From NCBI RefSeq assembly GCF_000315625.1, contig NW_005434648.1, positions 413,869 to 477,868 on the forward strand: a DNA stretch of 64,000 bases, in the 5' to 3' direction. This document shows, piece by piece, positions 23,226-33,800 of the stretch (position 1 is its first letter; each line of letters opens with the position of its first letter). Below the pieces are notes generated by a model. That model had not been told where the DNA came from. It ran no database searches and saw only the letters and a program-made list of their open reading frames with translations. The position numbers and the translations under genes were made by a program. The stretch is from Guillardia theta CCMP2712. Lineage: Eukaryota; Cryptophyceae; Pyrenomonadales; Geminigeraceae.

Positions 23226-26200
23226 TTAGATACATCCAGCAAATTTTCTACCGAGCGACTGATAATCTGCCGTGGGGAAAATAACAAACACACGAATGTC
23301 AGGTCGAATTACATTCTCATGAACATGACTGACATGCATCACTTGGGTGGAACGCGTTGAATCTTCTTCGCAGTTCTGCATCATTGCAACCAAAACCTGT
23401 TGAACATCAGACTTCCTTCTTGTCTGTTGAATTCGATCTCACCATCTCGATCACATCAAAAAGATTCTTCACTTCATTCTTGATTGTATTTTCTGCGATG
23501 GCGTCGTTCAAGGTCAAAAATCTTACCACTTGTCTCACCTTCAGTGACAGTCTTGGGTTGATCCACAGCATTGAACTGGTTCTTCACAAGTCAGACCAAC
23601 ACGAGAGCGAGTGCAGGCGCTACCGTGAAGTCTTGCAGCAGAAGCAGGTCATTCTTACCATCTCTCTTCAGCCCTCGCATCTGTTCGTTCACGGAAGAAA
23701 ACTCTCGCGTGAGTTTCCTGATGTTTCCTTGAAGATCCGCACTCGAGCACAAGACGGCTGAATCGAGCTTATCGATGGGGTGAAACAAGTCCGTCACAGT
23801 CTGAATGATCCTCCTCAGCTTGGACAAGACCCTTGCCGCCTCCTCCTCGCTCGTTTGCCCCTCAACCTTGGCCTCTGGCTTCTTTGCCGGCACAGCTGGG
23901 AGCCTCTTGGAGGAGGCGAGAGCGCGAACTTGAGCCTCGTGCTCTTTGCAGACGACAATCCCATCGAAGATCGGGAGGATGCGACCCGACCTCACGACCT
24001 TGTCCACCAGCGCAGGAGCATGGTCCACCTGCTTGCCGACCCCGTCACTTGTGCTCGGGCCGCCGTCCCACCTCCTCCCCGACCTTCAAGCGCCGAGCAG
24101 CCAGAGCAGCTGTCGGAAGGTCGATGTAGCTGCAGCCCTGCGGGAGGTGGTGAGGAGACAGCAGCTCGACGTGCCCTTTCTCGTTCTTGGGCACTTTGCC
24201 ATCCCGAGCCCTTCCCGGCTGCTCAGCAAGGTCAACGGATCTCTCGAGGAAAGAGACTGAGCTACCTCAAACGGCTCCACCTGCCACTCCCCGAAGAGCT
24301 CGCAGGCAGAGAGTCGATGGAGCTGCGCCAGGGGCGTCTCCCCCCCTTGGGTCTGTCGCAACATGCTGTTGTGAAGGTCTTCCAGCATCTGATCGCCATG
24401 TTGTCAACCTGCCGTTGCGTCCTCTCCTCCCCTACCTTGACTGGAGCTTCGCCTTCCCGCACGCTGTAGAGGATCTTCTTCCACTCGTCCCTCGTCCTCA
24501 ACGTCGAAACGTCTTCCCTCCTGTAGATCTTCTTCATCGCATCCTTCACTGCGATCGTTCCTATCGGTGCCGGCCTCTTTCCTGGCCGGAATACCTACAG
24601 CAGTGTCAATGTCCTGCTGCAGCAGCTGCAGCAGCTGCTTCCTATCCCCTTTCTGGTCCTACTCCCTCCTCCTCTTCGTCATTCGATCTTCCTGTTCTTC
24701 CTCTGCTCACCTCATTCTCAGCCAAACCGTCTTCAAGCACAAAGTAAGGATGCTTGCGATAGGCATCCGGGTTGGTTGGAAGCTCCTCCTGCCTTCCTGC
24801 CTCTTGCCGTCATCTTGTCGCTCCTTCCGAGCAGGAGCAAGACCTTGCTGCACGAACTCATGCTCCTCGAGTAACTGGCTGACGTCGTGCTCCTGCGATG
24901 AGCTTCGAGGAGTCAGATGCGACAAGTGTGAGGAGGAGATTCGACCTGCTCCGCATCATGTCAAGTACATCCCTAGCGATCGCCTCTCCTCTCCCCCGGG
25001 CGGCGTTGACTTGCGAGAACCTCCGCACGTACCTCCTGGTCACGTCAACGAGCCGCTGCCTCTCCACAGCAAAGACGTAAGAGACGGGGGCCTGGGAGGA
25101 GCGATGGAGCTCCCCGTCCATGGCGTCCGGCGAGTTGATGGCGCCGGTAAGGGGGTCGCAGTGGATCCATCTCATGTCCGGGAGCAAGACTTCGTTCCAG
25201 CATCTGTGCGCTCCTGCTGGGTCGCTGCTGGACTCGGGCTGGAGCGGGTGGAGGCAGAAGACGAGGCGGCACCTGAGGCCGACTCGTCTGGAGGAGGAGC
25301 ATGTCAGCGAAGCGAGGGAGGAGGACCGCGCGATCGACCTGCAATGTGCAGCGAACAGGACGGGGAGGAAGGAGGGGTCTGGGTGGTTCAACAAAGTCAC
25401 TCTACAGCGGGTTAGGGAAGTAGTCCACCTCCTCTCAAGTTGGGGATCTCTTCCTCCAGCTGCTTCCTTGCCTCCTGCTTCATCTCCCTCCAGCAGCAAG
25501 CTAGGAACGACTTCCTCCTCGACTTGTCCATTCCTGTCTTCAGCCACTCCTGATGGACCTGGCACAGAGAAGAGTTCCGCGCTGGAGGCCCCATAGAGAC
25601 TGAGGGACCCGCCGCGTGTTCCCTATGAAGGCTGCTAGCACGCCTCTCCGCATCGTTCCTCAGGTGGGAGATGTAGCGGGAAAGAGAAAGTTCGAAGCTC
25701 TCGGGCTGGAACGTCAAGTTCTGTAGGGCCTCGACGTCAAGCGCGTCCACTAGTTCATCACATGCCAGCAGGTGCGAGCACAAGTTGGCGAGTTCGCACA
25801 TGTACCTGACCATAGAAGGTTCAGTGGAGGAGGAGGAGGAGGAGTTGGTGGTGGAGCAGAGCAGGAGGAGGAGGAGGAGGGTGATGATGATGGTGATGGT
25901 GATGATGGTGATCATGATCATAATGATGATGGTGAGGATGATGATGATGAGAGGACGAGGACGAGGAGGAGGAGGAGGAGGAGGACGAGGACGAGGACGA
26001 GGAGGAGGAGCAGGAGGAGGAGAGATAATGAGGAAGAAAAGGATGAGAAGGGGGAGGGGAGAAAGAAACCTCTGAGCATTGAGGACGTTTGCGAACCAAG
26101 AGCGATCAAGGGCACGGGACGGGAACTCGTCTCCTTGCAGAGCCTCTCCGTGCCCTCCTACAACGACGGGGTTGACTTGAGCCACCAGCATCGACGTGGC

Positions 26201-26427
26201 CCTGCCTCCACCCTCTCACTGCTTATCCTATCCTCCTTCAGACAAGTTACCTTCGTTTCTGAGGGACCTCGGTGCACTCCTTCCCCTCCTCCACCAGCGG
26301 GAACTCTTCCCTCGTGACATTCACAGCCTCGCCGAAGTTTTCTTTCGCACATTTCTCACAGATCTGTGGGATCCTGCCAACGGGGCGCTATGAGCATGCG
26401 AACGAGACAAGGAGGTGATGCTGGTAC

Positions 26428-26484
<57 letters not shown>

Positions 26485-26680
26485 GAGCAGGTGTGGAGCA
26501 GGTGGAGCAAGAGTAGGAGGGGTAGCGCAAGAGACTTGGCGTGGGTCCAGAGGGAGGATCGTGTGTGGGGTTCACCTGTTTGAGATGATTTGCTTCAAGG
26601 AGACGACTCTCCCTGCACAGCTCGCCTTGTGTTGACAGCAGAACTGAGGGGATCCTCTTGCGACCTTGCTCGCCCTCCTG
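23226..26680 (-). CDS. XPC: Nucleotide-excision-repair damage sensor XPC/RAD4
   Basis: XPC/Rad4 recognises helix distortions and recruits TFIIH in nuclear excision repair. About sixteen small exons chain in frame. The transglutaminase-like fold comes first: RYMCELANLCSHLLACDEL, then VGLRCRLVFCLHPLQ, WNEVLLPDMRWIHCDP and SYVFAVERQRLVDVTRRYV. BHD1 follows (NPDAYRKHPYFVLEDGL, then KKIYRREDVSTLRTRDEWKK and REGEAPVK), then BHD2 (CELFGEWQVEPFE, DGKVPKNEKGHVELLSPHHL) and BHD3 (VVRSGRILPIFDGIVVCKEH). The catalytic Cys of true N-glycanases is not seen, as expected for XPC. After BHD3 a helical extension rich in Lys/Arg/Leu continues and may run through several small exons to a stop at 23,226. The N-terminal exon containing the start is not resolved (probably 26.7-26.95 kb, where the sequence is purine-rich). 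PNGase (PNG1) was the main alternative and was excluded by BHD1-3. Confidence 0.82.
25806..26069. repeat. Low-complexity intron of XPC: (GAG)n, (GATGAT)n and GACGAG tracts
   Basis: This 264-nt intron of the XPC gene is almost wholly simple sequence on the plus strand: GAG runs, a GATGATG/TGATGGTGA block near 25,882-25,945, and GAGGACGAG runs up to about 26,020. The clean splice sites on both sides (phase 2) show it is intronic. The long Ser/His/Pro-rich open frames through it are artefacts. Confidence 0.7.
26428..26485. repeat. (GGAGCA)n hexanucleotide microsatellite
   Basis: About nine GGAGCA units lie in tandem between two exons of the XPC gene, within an intron bounded by 26,364 and 26,575. 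On the gene strand the intron is CTCCTG-rich, giving the acceptor a long pyrimidine-rich approach. Confidence 0.85.
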
Positions 26681-27309
26681 TCTTGGCCAGCAGCTTGGTG
26701 CACATGGGCTCGTTCAATGCAGACAAAGAGCAGCAGGGCATGTACAAGCCCGACTCTCATTCGCCGCGGCATGGCGCTGGAAGTTCCTGCTCGATCGCTG
26801 ACCCCTCTCTCATCTCCAACTCCTCTCTTCTACCTCCATGTTCCTCCATGCACCCTCCCCTCCCCCCTCCCCTCCCCCCTCCCTCCTCCCTCACGCTCAT
26901 TTTCGTTTCCGTAAACCCTCCAGCAAACCTTGTAATTTCAGTGTGGTTGTACCCTCGCTCAGCTCCTGCCGCGCTACCCCTATCCCCAGATCGCTACCGC
27001 TTCCTCCCAGACCTTCGCTTCTGCTTCCTCTCCACTACCTCGAAGTTAGACAGAAGATTTTGAGCTCTCAGATACCAATACAGCGCACACTCCGAGACAA
27101 GTGGTAGGTAGACCGACATCACTCACTAACATGTTTCCAAAGATCAATGAAATCATAATACTGGATACAAGCAAACTGCACAAGACGGCTGTCCACTTGC
27201 TCCATAGAGGCAGCAGACATACAAGATTCGCCTCTCCTTCGATCGGTTTATTCACTCGAAGAAATCAGCATCCCCCGCTCGGACATGATAATCTATTTCT
27301 TGTAATAAT

Positions 27310-28640
27310 TTACTTAGGGCAAGATCCTGCACCACAAGTCAGATCACAGACTGCCAGCTGTTGGCACTGTGACAGGAGGAGGAGGAGGAGGGCGAGAGAA
27401 GCGAACAGGAGGAGAGAGAAGAGTGTGCGAAAGAAACCCAGCAGGGTGGCAGGGTGCTCTCGAACAGAGCAGGAGGGAGCATCTCACCATCTTGGCAGTA
27501 GATCTGGAAATCGCTGAGGATAGAGGCAGCAAGGTTGGTGTTGGCAGGGATGGCCTTGGCCTTGACGGAGACGCACATGGCATCGTCCTCAGTTCCGACC
27601 TTGGCGCCAGTGTACTCGGCGCGGGGCGGAGGCAGCCACGCTCGTCGTGGACCTGGATCTGCAGAGGCGTCACGAAGATGACAAACTCCTTCACATCGCA
27701 TAAGCCACGGACAGGGTGATGTCACTGAATTAAAAAAGACCGATCGACAACACACGTGTCAACTACAAAATCACCTCAAGCACATGCTATCATATGAAAC
27801 AAGATACAGCAGGACACAGATGACAACATCATGAAGAGGTGGGAGACAGAAGCTACACCAAGAGAAGAGGTATCCGCGGCAAACTTACCACAGGAGCAAT
27901 GTTGAGGAGCTGGCCCTTGCGGTAGCTCTGGTAGGACTGGGGGGCAAGGAAGCCCTTCTCAGCTCCGGCAGTGTCACGAGCCTCAGCGAACTTGGGGGCA
28001 GTGAGGGCAGCAGCTCCAGCGATGGCAGCTCCTCCGAGGACGCTGCGGCGGGACACGTCAGACTCCGCAACCATGGAGACGGAGGTGGCGCGGGCCTGGC
28101 ATTAACGTCAGCACAAAGCCACCAGCGTGAGTTGATCGCACGCACAAGTTCAAGACAACACAAGGACGATTTGAGGGAAAGACATAGATAGCAATTGATG
28201 CACATGATCATCAGTGAAAGTCATGTGGACATGGTCACAGAATCAGAAGAGAGATCTGACAGCCAAATGCGACACGAGGGATCAAAATGAAGCCAGTAAG
28301 ACCACGTCTTAACAAATTGATGCGTGGATGCCATGAATGGCCTTCCAAACATTCTTTTCAAGTAACCAACAAGAAAACATTAAATTGAGAAAATAAACAA
28401 CAAAGAATGATCAAGTCATCTATGGGAAGAAGGGAAGAAAAACGAGCCAGATCTTGAGCAGCCCTTGGTGAAAATGGCAGCTCTGGTGACAGCAAGGGGT
28501 ACAAACACAAGAGATCCAGCCGTCTAAGTCAAGGCAAACAAAGATCATACCGCTGGGGCGCGGAGAGGGAGGGCTGGGCCAGCAGAGAAGGCGGAAGCAG
28601 CGGCGACAGAGGCGGCAGCGAGCGTGAGCTTGGCGAGCAT
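27310..28640 (-). pseudogene. Phycoerythrin alpha-subunit-like gene with apparent frame breaks
   Basis: Cryptophyte phycoerythrin alpha chains bind a bilin in the thylakoid lumen. Exon 1 (about 28,552-28,640) encodes a signal peptide, MLAKLTLAAASVAAASAFSA. Exon 2 (27,889-28,095) encodes a twin-arginine lumen signal (SRRSVLGGAAIAGAAAL...FAEA) and ends NIAPV. Exon 3 (27,488-27,658) continues IQVHDERGC, matching the family's APVITIFDHRGC bilin-Cys motif. It then carries EYTGAKVGTEDDAMCV, matching EYTGAKAGGKDDEM, but in another frame. Between the Cys codon (27,632-27,634) and EYTG there are 14 nt where the family needs 15, so one base is missing. The exon is 171 nt where splice phase needs 172. 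A 161-nt intron leads to the last exon (27,310-27,326), ending GSCPK. Exon 1 also reads one base short (89 nt) for its junction. This is either a pseudogene or two sequence errors in GC-rich runs. The family assignment itself is strong. Confidence 0.72.
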
Positions 28641-29357
28641 GGCGTTCGGGGGGCGAGTGACTTTCTGACAGGTTTCAATGGGCTCTAATAGGGGGGTGGG
28701 GTAGCAACAAACCATGGGGTAGGGTAATCACCCCACCCCCAAGACGGTACAAAGTGTGAGATCAGACGGGTATAGTGATGTGTCATTGACTAAATATATA
28801 GTACGAGGAAATCGATAGTACGGGTTTAGGGGTCGGGGGTAGTGGGAAATTAGGTGGTAGGGTAAGCCCAAAAGAGGGGTAGGGGTGAGAAAACTTGAGG
28901 ATTTTGAAACTTCGCTGCGGTGGGCAAATCGAAAGTTCAAACCAACCTTGAAAGTTCTTACTGAAAGTTTTCGAACTTCCGACTCAGTTCAAGTTCCAAG
29001 TTCCGCCGACTCGGTCACTGTACGGTCACCGTTCCGATCCGGCGCCGCGCCGGCACTGCAGCCGGGCCCGGCGTGTCGGAGCCTGAGCCACTGAGTGCTG
29101 CGAACTGGCACCGACGGTTGTGTACCGTACTGTGTTACCCGCCGAGGCTGCCGGGGCCGCCGGCTGCCGCGGAATTGAGTCAGACTGATGTTGAACTCAG
29201 TGGAAATCAGTATTTACAAGTGAAAGTCACAAGGGATAGAACTACAGCCCACTACGCTTCAGTTCGTCAGAGAGGGGCAAACTATTCGGGAGTCTAGCTT
29301 CCGAAGTTCAAGGGATTCGAGCTGACAACAGTCTCAAGTTTCCGACACTGCATAACT
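28641..29357. promoter_or_regulatory. Upstream region of the phycoerythrin alpha-like gene
   Basis: No coding exon is seen. From the gene outward it has a GGGGTA/ACCCCA-rich tract (28,685-28,890), a cluster of GAAAGTT and AACTTCC repeats (28,905-29,000), and a GC-rich block with GCCGGGCCCGGC (about 29,061) and a TGAGTCA site (29,176-29,182). This series resembles the upstream regions at 20 kb and 30.5 kb. Its role as promoter is inferred. Confidence 0.45.
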
Positions 29358-30366
29358 TCATGTGGCCGCCGCATTCAGGTACTCATGAGACGCGTTTCTG
29401 TGGAGGGAGCAGAACTTGCGTATTCTATCTGAGAGAGAAGGGATCATCAGAGACAGATAAGAGATAAAGCCCCTTATCACCTTCTGGAGAGCCATAGATT
29501 GCCCTTCGGGTGCAGCGAAATGACTGGAAAAGTCCGTCCTGGCTGCCCCAGGAAGAGAAGTGACCTTCGCAGATTCGATTGTGGAGGTCGAAATCGATGC
29601 TACTCCTGTGATTGGCGCACCATCGTCTCGACTTATCAGCCATGTTTCCATAATGCGCCACCTGGGATATCACGCATGAGTACTGCACGGGATCTTGTGG
29701 ATGAATTGTAGGTCACCTTGCTGCAGCCCTCGTGATCACAGATCCTGAGGCCAAATGTAGAGTTGGTGCCCGAAAGCTTGTGGAACCTGCAGAACCAAAG
29801 TCGCGATCCTGGGATGGAGTAGGACGCTCGTTTCCGACAACCTCCAAACTTGCACATCCTGTTCTTCACATCCACAAAATCTGCAATGCAAATCAGCATC
29901 CATTACGAAATCTTGCGCCAGCACCATCTGGCTTGTGATCCTTGCAGAACATGTTTTGATCGGTCATTGACAGTTCTAGACTCGACCTCTCCTGACCAAA
30001 AGTAGCATACTTCAAGCATCCCTTGAATGAACAGATTTTCTTCTTGTTCGAAAGGTCCCTGTGATCCGGGCACCTATGCATCTTGCAGAATCGGGTATCG
30101 TTGTCGAGAAAGCCGTACACCACTCTGGTAGAAGCTTCATCGCACCCTTCAGGGTGTGCGCATTTTCTCCCCAATCTTGTTCTTGACTTCATGGGTTGCC
30201 CCAACGACTTGTTGTGTGAAAGCAAGTGCGGCTGAGTTGAGACGCTTGCGGGCAAGGGAGGGGCAACGCTTCCATCTGCATCAAACTGATATTGCGAGCT
30301 TGCAGTGGGATGATCGAAGAGGAGGAGGCTGCATAGCAACAGCGGCAGCCGACAGCATGCATGCAT
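29358..30366 (-). CDS. Secreted protein with five EsV-1-7-type Cys/His repeats
   Basis: The start at 30,366 gives a signal peptide, MHACCRLPLLLCSLLLFDHP. Five copies of the motif C-x4/5-C-x15-23-C-x2-H follow: CAHPEGC...FCKMH, CSFKGC...FCKDH, CKFGGC...FCRFH, CDHEGC...WCANH and a last one ending CTRRAIYGS...FCSLH. The fourth fits C-x4-C-x16-C-x2-H exactly and the fifth has the same 16-residue spacing. This is the EsV-1-7 repeat, first noted in a brown-algal virus and in the Ectocarpus developmental protein IMM. The biochemical role of the family is unknown. Introns fall at about 29,888-29,931 and 29,652-29,708 in phase with the repeats. At the junction before the fifth repeat the best GT-AG intron (41 nt) is off by one base, so that intron is retained, differently spliced, or the copy is damaged. 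A promoter cassette shared with 58.97 kb lies just upstream. Confidence 0.65.
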
Positions 30367-30402
30367 CAGCCATGCGACCGTTCCATTTCCATTATCATTG
30401 TT

Positions 30403-30505
30403 TATGATTGTCCTCGTACTGATTTTTAACTTAAATTTGAGTAAAGAAGTGTTTATCACTTGCACAGGCTCCTTGATAGCGCCGGACTCCGGGAGTCCGG
30501 GCCGA
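30403..30505 (-). promoter_or_regulatory. Promoter cassette shared with 58.95-59.01 kb
   Basis: On the minus strand this reads GGCCCGGACTCCCGGA (30,490-30,505), then after about 44 nt CTTTACTCAAATTTAAGTTA continuing through AATCAGTACGAGGACAATCA to about 30,403, 37 nt before the ATG at 30,366. The same two blocks in the same order occur at 58,945-59,013 on the plus strand. About 41 of 43 bases match in the A/T-rich block. A TGAGTCA site lies at 30,554-30,560. A shared core promoter or 5' leader is the simplest reading. Confidence 0.5.
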
Positions 30506-30832
30506 ACCCCCCGGCCCCGGGCCCGCCGGTGACCCGGACTCCGGTCCGACACTTGAGTCACCGACCTCACCGACCTAGTTTTGGAAAAAAAATTAGCCGG
30601 GTGAGTTAACTTTGACAAGGGGGTAGTAGGGCAGGTAGTAACCGGTGGAGCGAACTAAAAACCCTTACAGAAAGTTAACTGAGGGCAGAGAGGCGCCGAG
30701 ATGGAGGGATGCCGGACGGTGATCATGGTGTAATCAGGAAGCAACCAGCGAGGATGGGGAGTTTCACGGAAGATGTAAGAAGAAAGACAAGGATTCCTGA
30801 TATCTCATTGTTCGGTTCAGCATAACTGGTGT

Positions 30833-33800
30833 ATGGCCCTTCCTTCCGGGGGGTTGATCGCTGCGGTTAGGAACAGACGGCGAAGGGAAGAAATCGATGA
30901 ATGGCAAGATGAGCCCTTGCTGGTAGAGGACAAGAGGGTCTTCCGAGAACGAGTTCTGGCCATCCAAGATGTCCTTGAAGATATCGAGTCGAAAATCCTT
31001 TTCAACCCCTCTGAAAAGGATCCTGAGACATCAAAAGAGTTCATGGTGGATGGTTTGATAGAGATGGCAGAAGCGAAAATCAACAGGTCAGACTCATACA
31101 AGAAGTTGATGGGCACGACGACGTTCTTCATCTTGTACATCGTGCTGTTGTTCATGCAGCGAGACTACGAAGCCTGCTACGCGATTGAGAGCTCGGTCAT
31201 GAACCTGATTGTTGGTAAGCTGCCAACAACAGGATCAGGTGGGTACACGAACTCGGGTGTTGGTGCCAACGGCTTTCTCAGCAACGTGGACGAATTTTAC
31301 ACCTGGTTGAACGACGCTCTGATCAAACAAGTGTTCAACGATCCTGTCTGTGGGGACGGCAAGTGTGATAGTCCGGATGAATACCCTGGGTTTGGTCGGT
31401 TTGGCTGCATCATCGACTGTGGGAATTACTTGAATGTGACATCGCTCTCTATCAACCTGGAAGACGTGGTGCAAACAAGTGCCAAGAGCCTCAACTGGGA
31501 TCTTTCGACTCAGAGCATGATTCAGGATGCGAGGAAGGGCGGGTTCAAGTACAACATCTACAGTCAGACCATGGGAAACTTCTTGTTCGAGACCGATAGA
31601 AATGATTCGAAGCTTGTCGTGGACGTGCCTGACGGCAAGTTCAACCTTGTGCTTTATCAGACGGTCAAGACCAGCGAGCTTGTGGACAACACAGCTCTTA
31701 AAGACCTTGGGATTGTTCCGAGGTGTTGAACGGAATTGATGTGTGTTTCTTGATGAGTTTGACTGATGCTTGTTTTGCTTTCAGCACAGTCCCAAAGCGG
31801 AACAGTTCGAACGATTTCTCTTATGGCGACAAGAAGGAGTTCATCACTGCATCATATTTGTTGCTATCAGGAATCATAGATTACTGCTTCTCTTCAGAGG
31901 CCATGTTCCTGGATCCGAAGTGTTCAAACCTAAACATTCCAGGTATTCTTTCGAATGATCTTCACTTCGACGACGATGACTGATCTTTGCTGTCCTGTTT
32001 GAAGATGTGCTTTTCCGAGTCATGGCAAGCTATGGCTTGAATGGGAGTATTACGAGCAAGACATCTACAAACTCTTTCGACACAGTTGCTGAGGTAATCG
32101 TTGAGTCGGAAGGTCAAACTCACCTTGACGCTCCTTCCAGGTTTTGTTCTGCATGTCGGTCCCCAACAGAACAGGAGGGATCGACTCTGCTGAAAACATG
32201 GCCTTCTTCGGACAGGCTGAAACAACCTGCCCTGCGAAGGTATCAAGGAGAGCCAGACAACAACAGGTTGTCCTGTGGGAGCATCACTCCGAGCAAGCAG
32301 AGAAGATGAGAAGAAAGTACGAGGGCTCGATGACTTCCGCACATTCGAGGCAGAAGGATGTCGGGCTGAAGGAGCTCTCCCCAACGGTGAAGTCACGCTT
32401 TCCGACGCTGCAGTCACGCAGCAAGTCACTACGAGCTTTCCGACCGAAGCAGAGGCAGACGAAGAGACAAGTAGCGCTCAGGAGCTCAAGCTGCACTGAG
32501 ATTGCTGATCAGGACGCTGGATATGTTTACAGCATAGGGAGCCAAGGGACTGAGGCCTGCTACATCGTGTCGCTTGCCAACTATCAGAACAACCTCACCT
32601 TCACCGCCGGCGTCGTCAACCTGGGTCCGCCCTCATCCTCTACCTGCTCCTACGGCATCACGGCCTGTGCCTGCACTGACGACGCCTGCAGCACAGAGTG
32701 CTCGTCCTCTCACGTGACCGTCTGCAACGGTGCCCGGCCGGGAGAGCCGACGCCTACGATCTCCATCCCTTCGTGGCGAGCTCGCGTGCAAGTCATCCTC
32801 CCTGACTCGCTCGCTTCCATCTGCGCGACTTGGGGGGGCCAGGCGTGTCCGACGAGACCAACAGCAGCGACGGTGAAGCTGGTCGACCAGACTGTGACAA
32901 CCTCCTGCGACGGAGAGAACTTCTTCGTGGACTTTGAGATCAAGTCCACTACCACCAGCGCCAAGATCGCCTACGTAGTCACGCTGTGCGACAGTCAGAA
33001 CGTCTGCCTGATGCAGCCAAGTTGCACTACCGGGCCCTTCTACTCCAACCCGACGTACGCGAATGTGTTCCTTGAGACCGCCGATGTCGAAGGTACCGAT
33101 GTCTCCGTCCTCGCCATCGCCTGCTCGGGGACTCTGCCGAGTGCCATGGGCACTCCCTTCCATATCTGCGTCTTCCCTCCTCCCTTTCTCTCCGCGACCT
33201 TCCGCGTGGTGGAGCTCAACAACCAGACCTTTGACGCGAGCGCGAGCTTCACTTGGCTCCAGTCTGCTCTCTCGACGGCTCTCAACGAGGACAAGAGCAG
33301 GATAGCCCTCGGCTCGGCTGTCTTGTCCCAGTCGGCTAACGCCTCTAGCCTCTCCGTCGCTGACGTCACGGTCAAAGTCTTCACGTCCTCCAACCTTGAG
33401 GTGGTGGTGGTCGACACGAGCTTCAAGGCCGCGCTCGCTTCCCTCCTCACCGGCTACCCCGCTGCCTTCCCTCACACCAGCCTCTCCCTGCGGTCCTCCT
33501 CCATCTCCTCTCAGCTGCAGACGTCTGGCTTCTACGAGGCTTGTGTGACCCACTACGACTGTCCGGACTCAGCCTTCTGCTACCGAGTCCCTGATGCCGG
33601 GTATGACTTTGGAGTTTGTCTCGAGTGCTCGTTCTGCATCGTAGACAGCAGGGACTCTTACACCGGTCACTGCCCGCAAGACAAGTGCCCTGGGTCAGGA
33701 GGCTACCCGGAGTGCATCGACGCCAGCAAGATCTTGTCCTACTTGGACACGAACTGCAAGGACAACCACGAGTTCGAGGTCTGGAAGTTCAACGCCCGTG

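Noticed and set aside
25806-26075. Ser/His/Pro-rich proteins in the GAG/GATGAT tract
   Set aside because: The tract is an intron of XPC with clean splice sites. The open frames result from trinucleotide-like repeats.
23226-26680. Peptide-N-glycanase (PNG1) as identity of the transglutaminase-like gene
   Set aside because: The WIHCDP and DVTRRYV segments fit both families, but BHD1, BHD2 and BHD3 segments follow and no catalytic RCGE motif was found, so XPC/RAD4 is the better call.
27659-27725. An earlier 3' splice site for the phycoerythrin alpha exon, which would put a stop codon in frame
   Set aside because: The acceptor at 27,659/27,660 (CTCTGCAG, good pyrimidine tract) joins APV to IQVHDERGC in phase and reproduces the family motif, so no extra frameshift is needed there.
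32141-32500. Extra small introns inside polycystin exon 4 (42 nt near 32,470 and 27 nt near 32,241)
   Set aside because: Total coding length already divides by three in both copies with exon 4 kept whole, and the 27-nt candidate is too short to be spliced.
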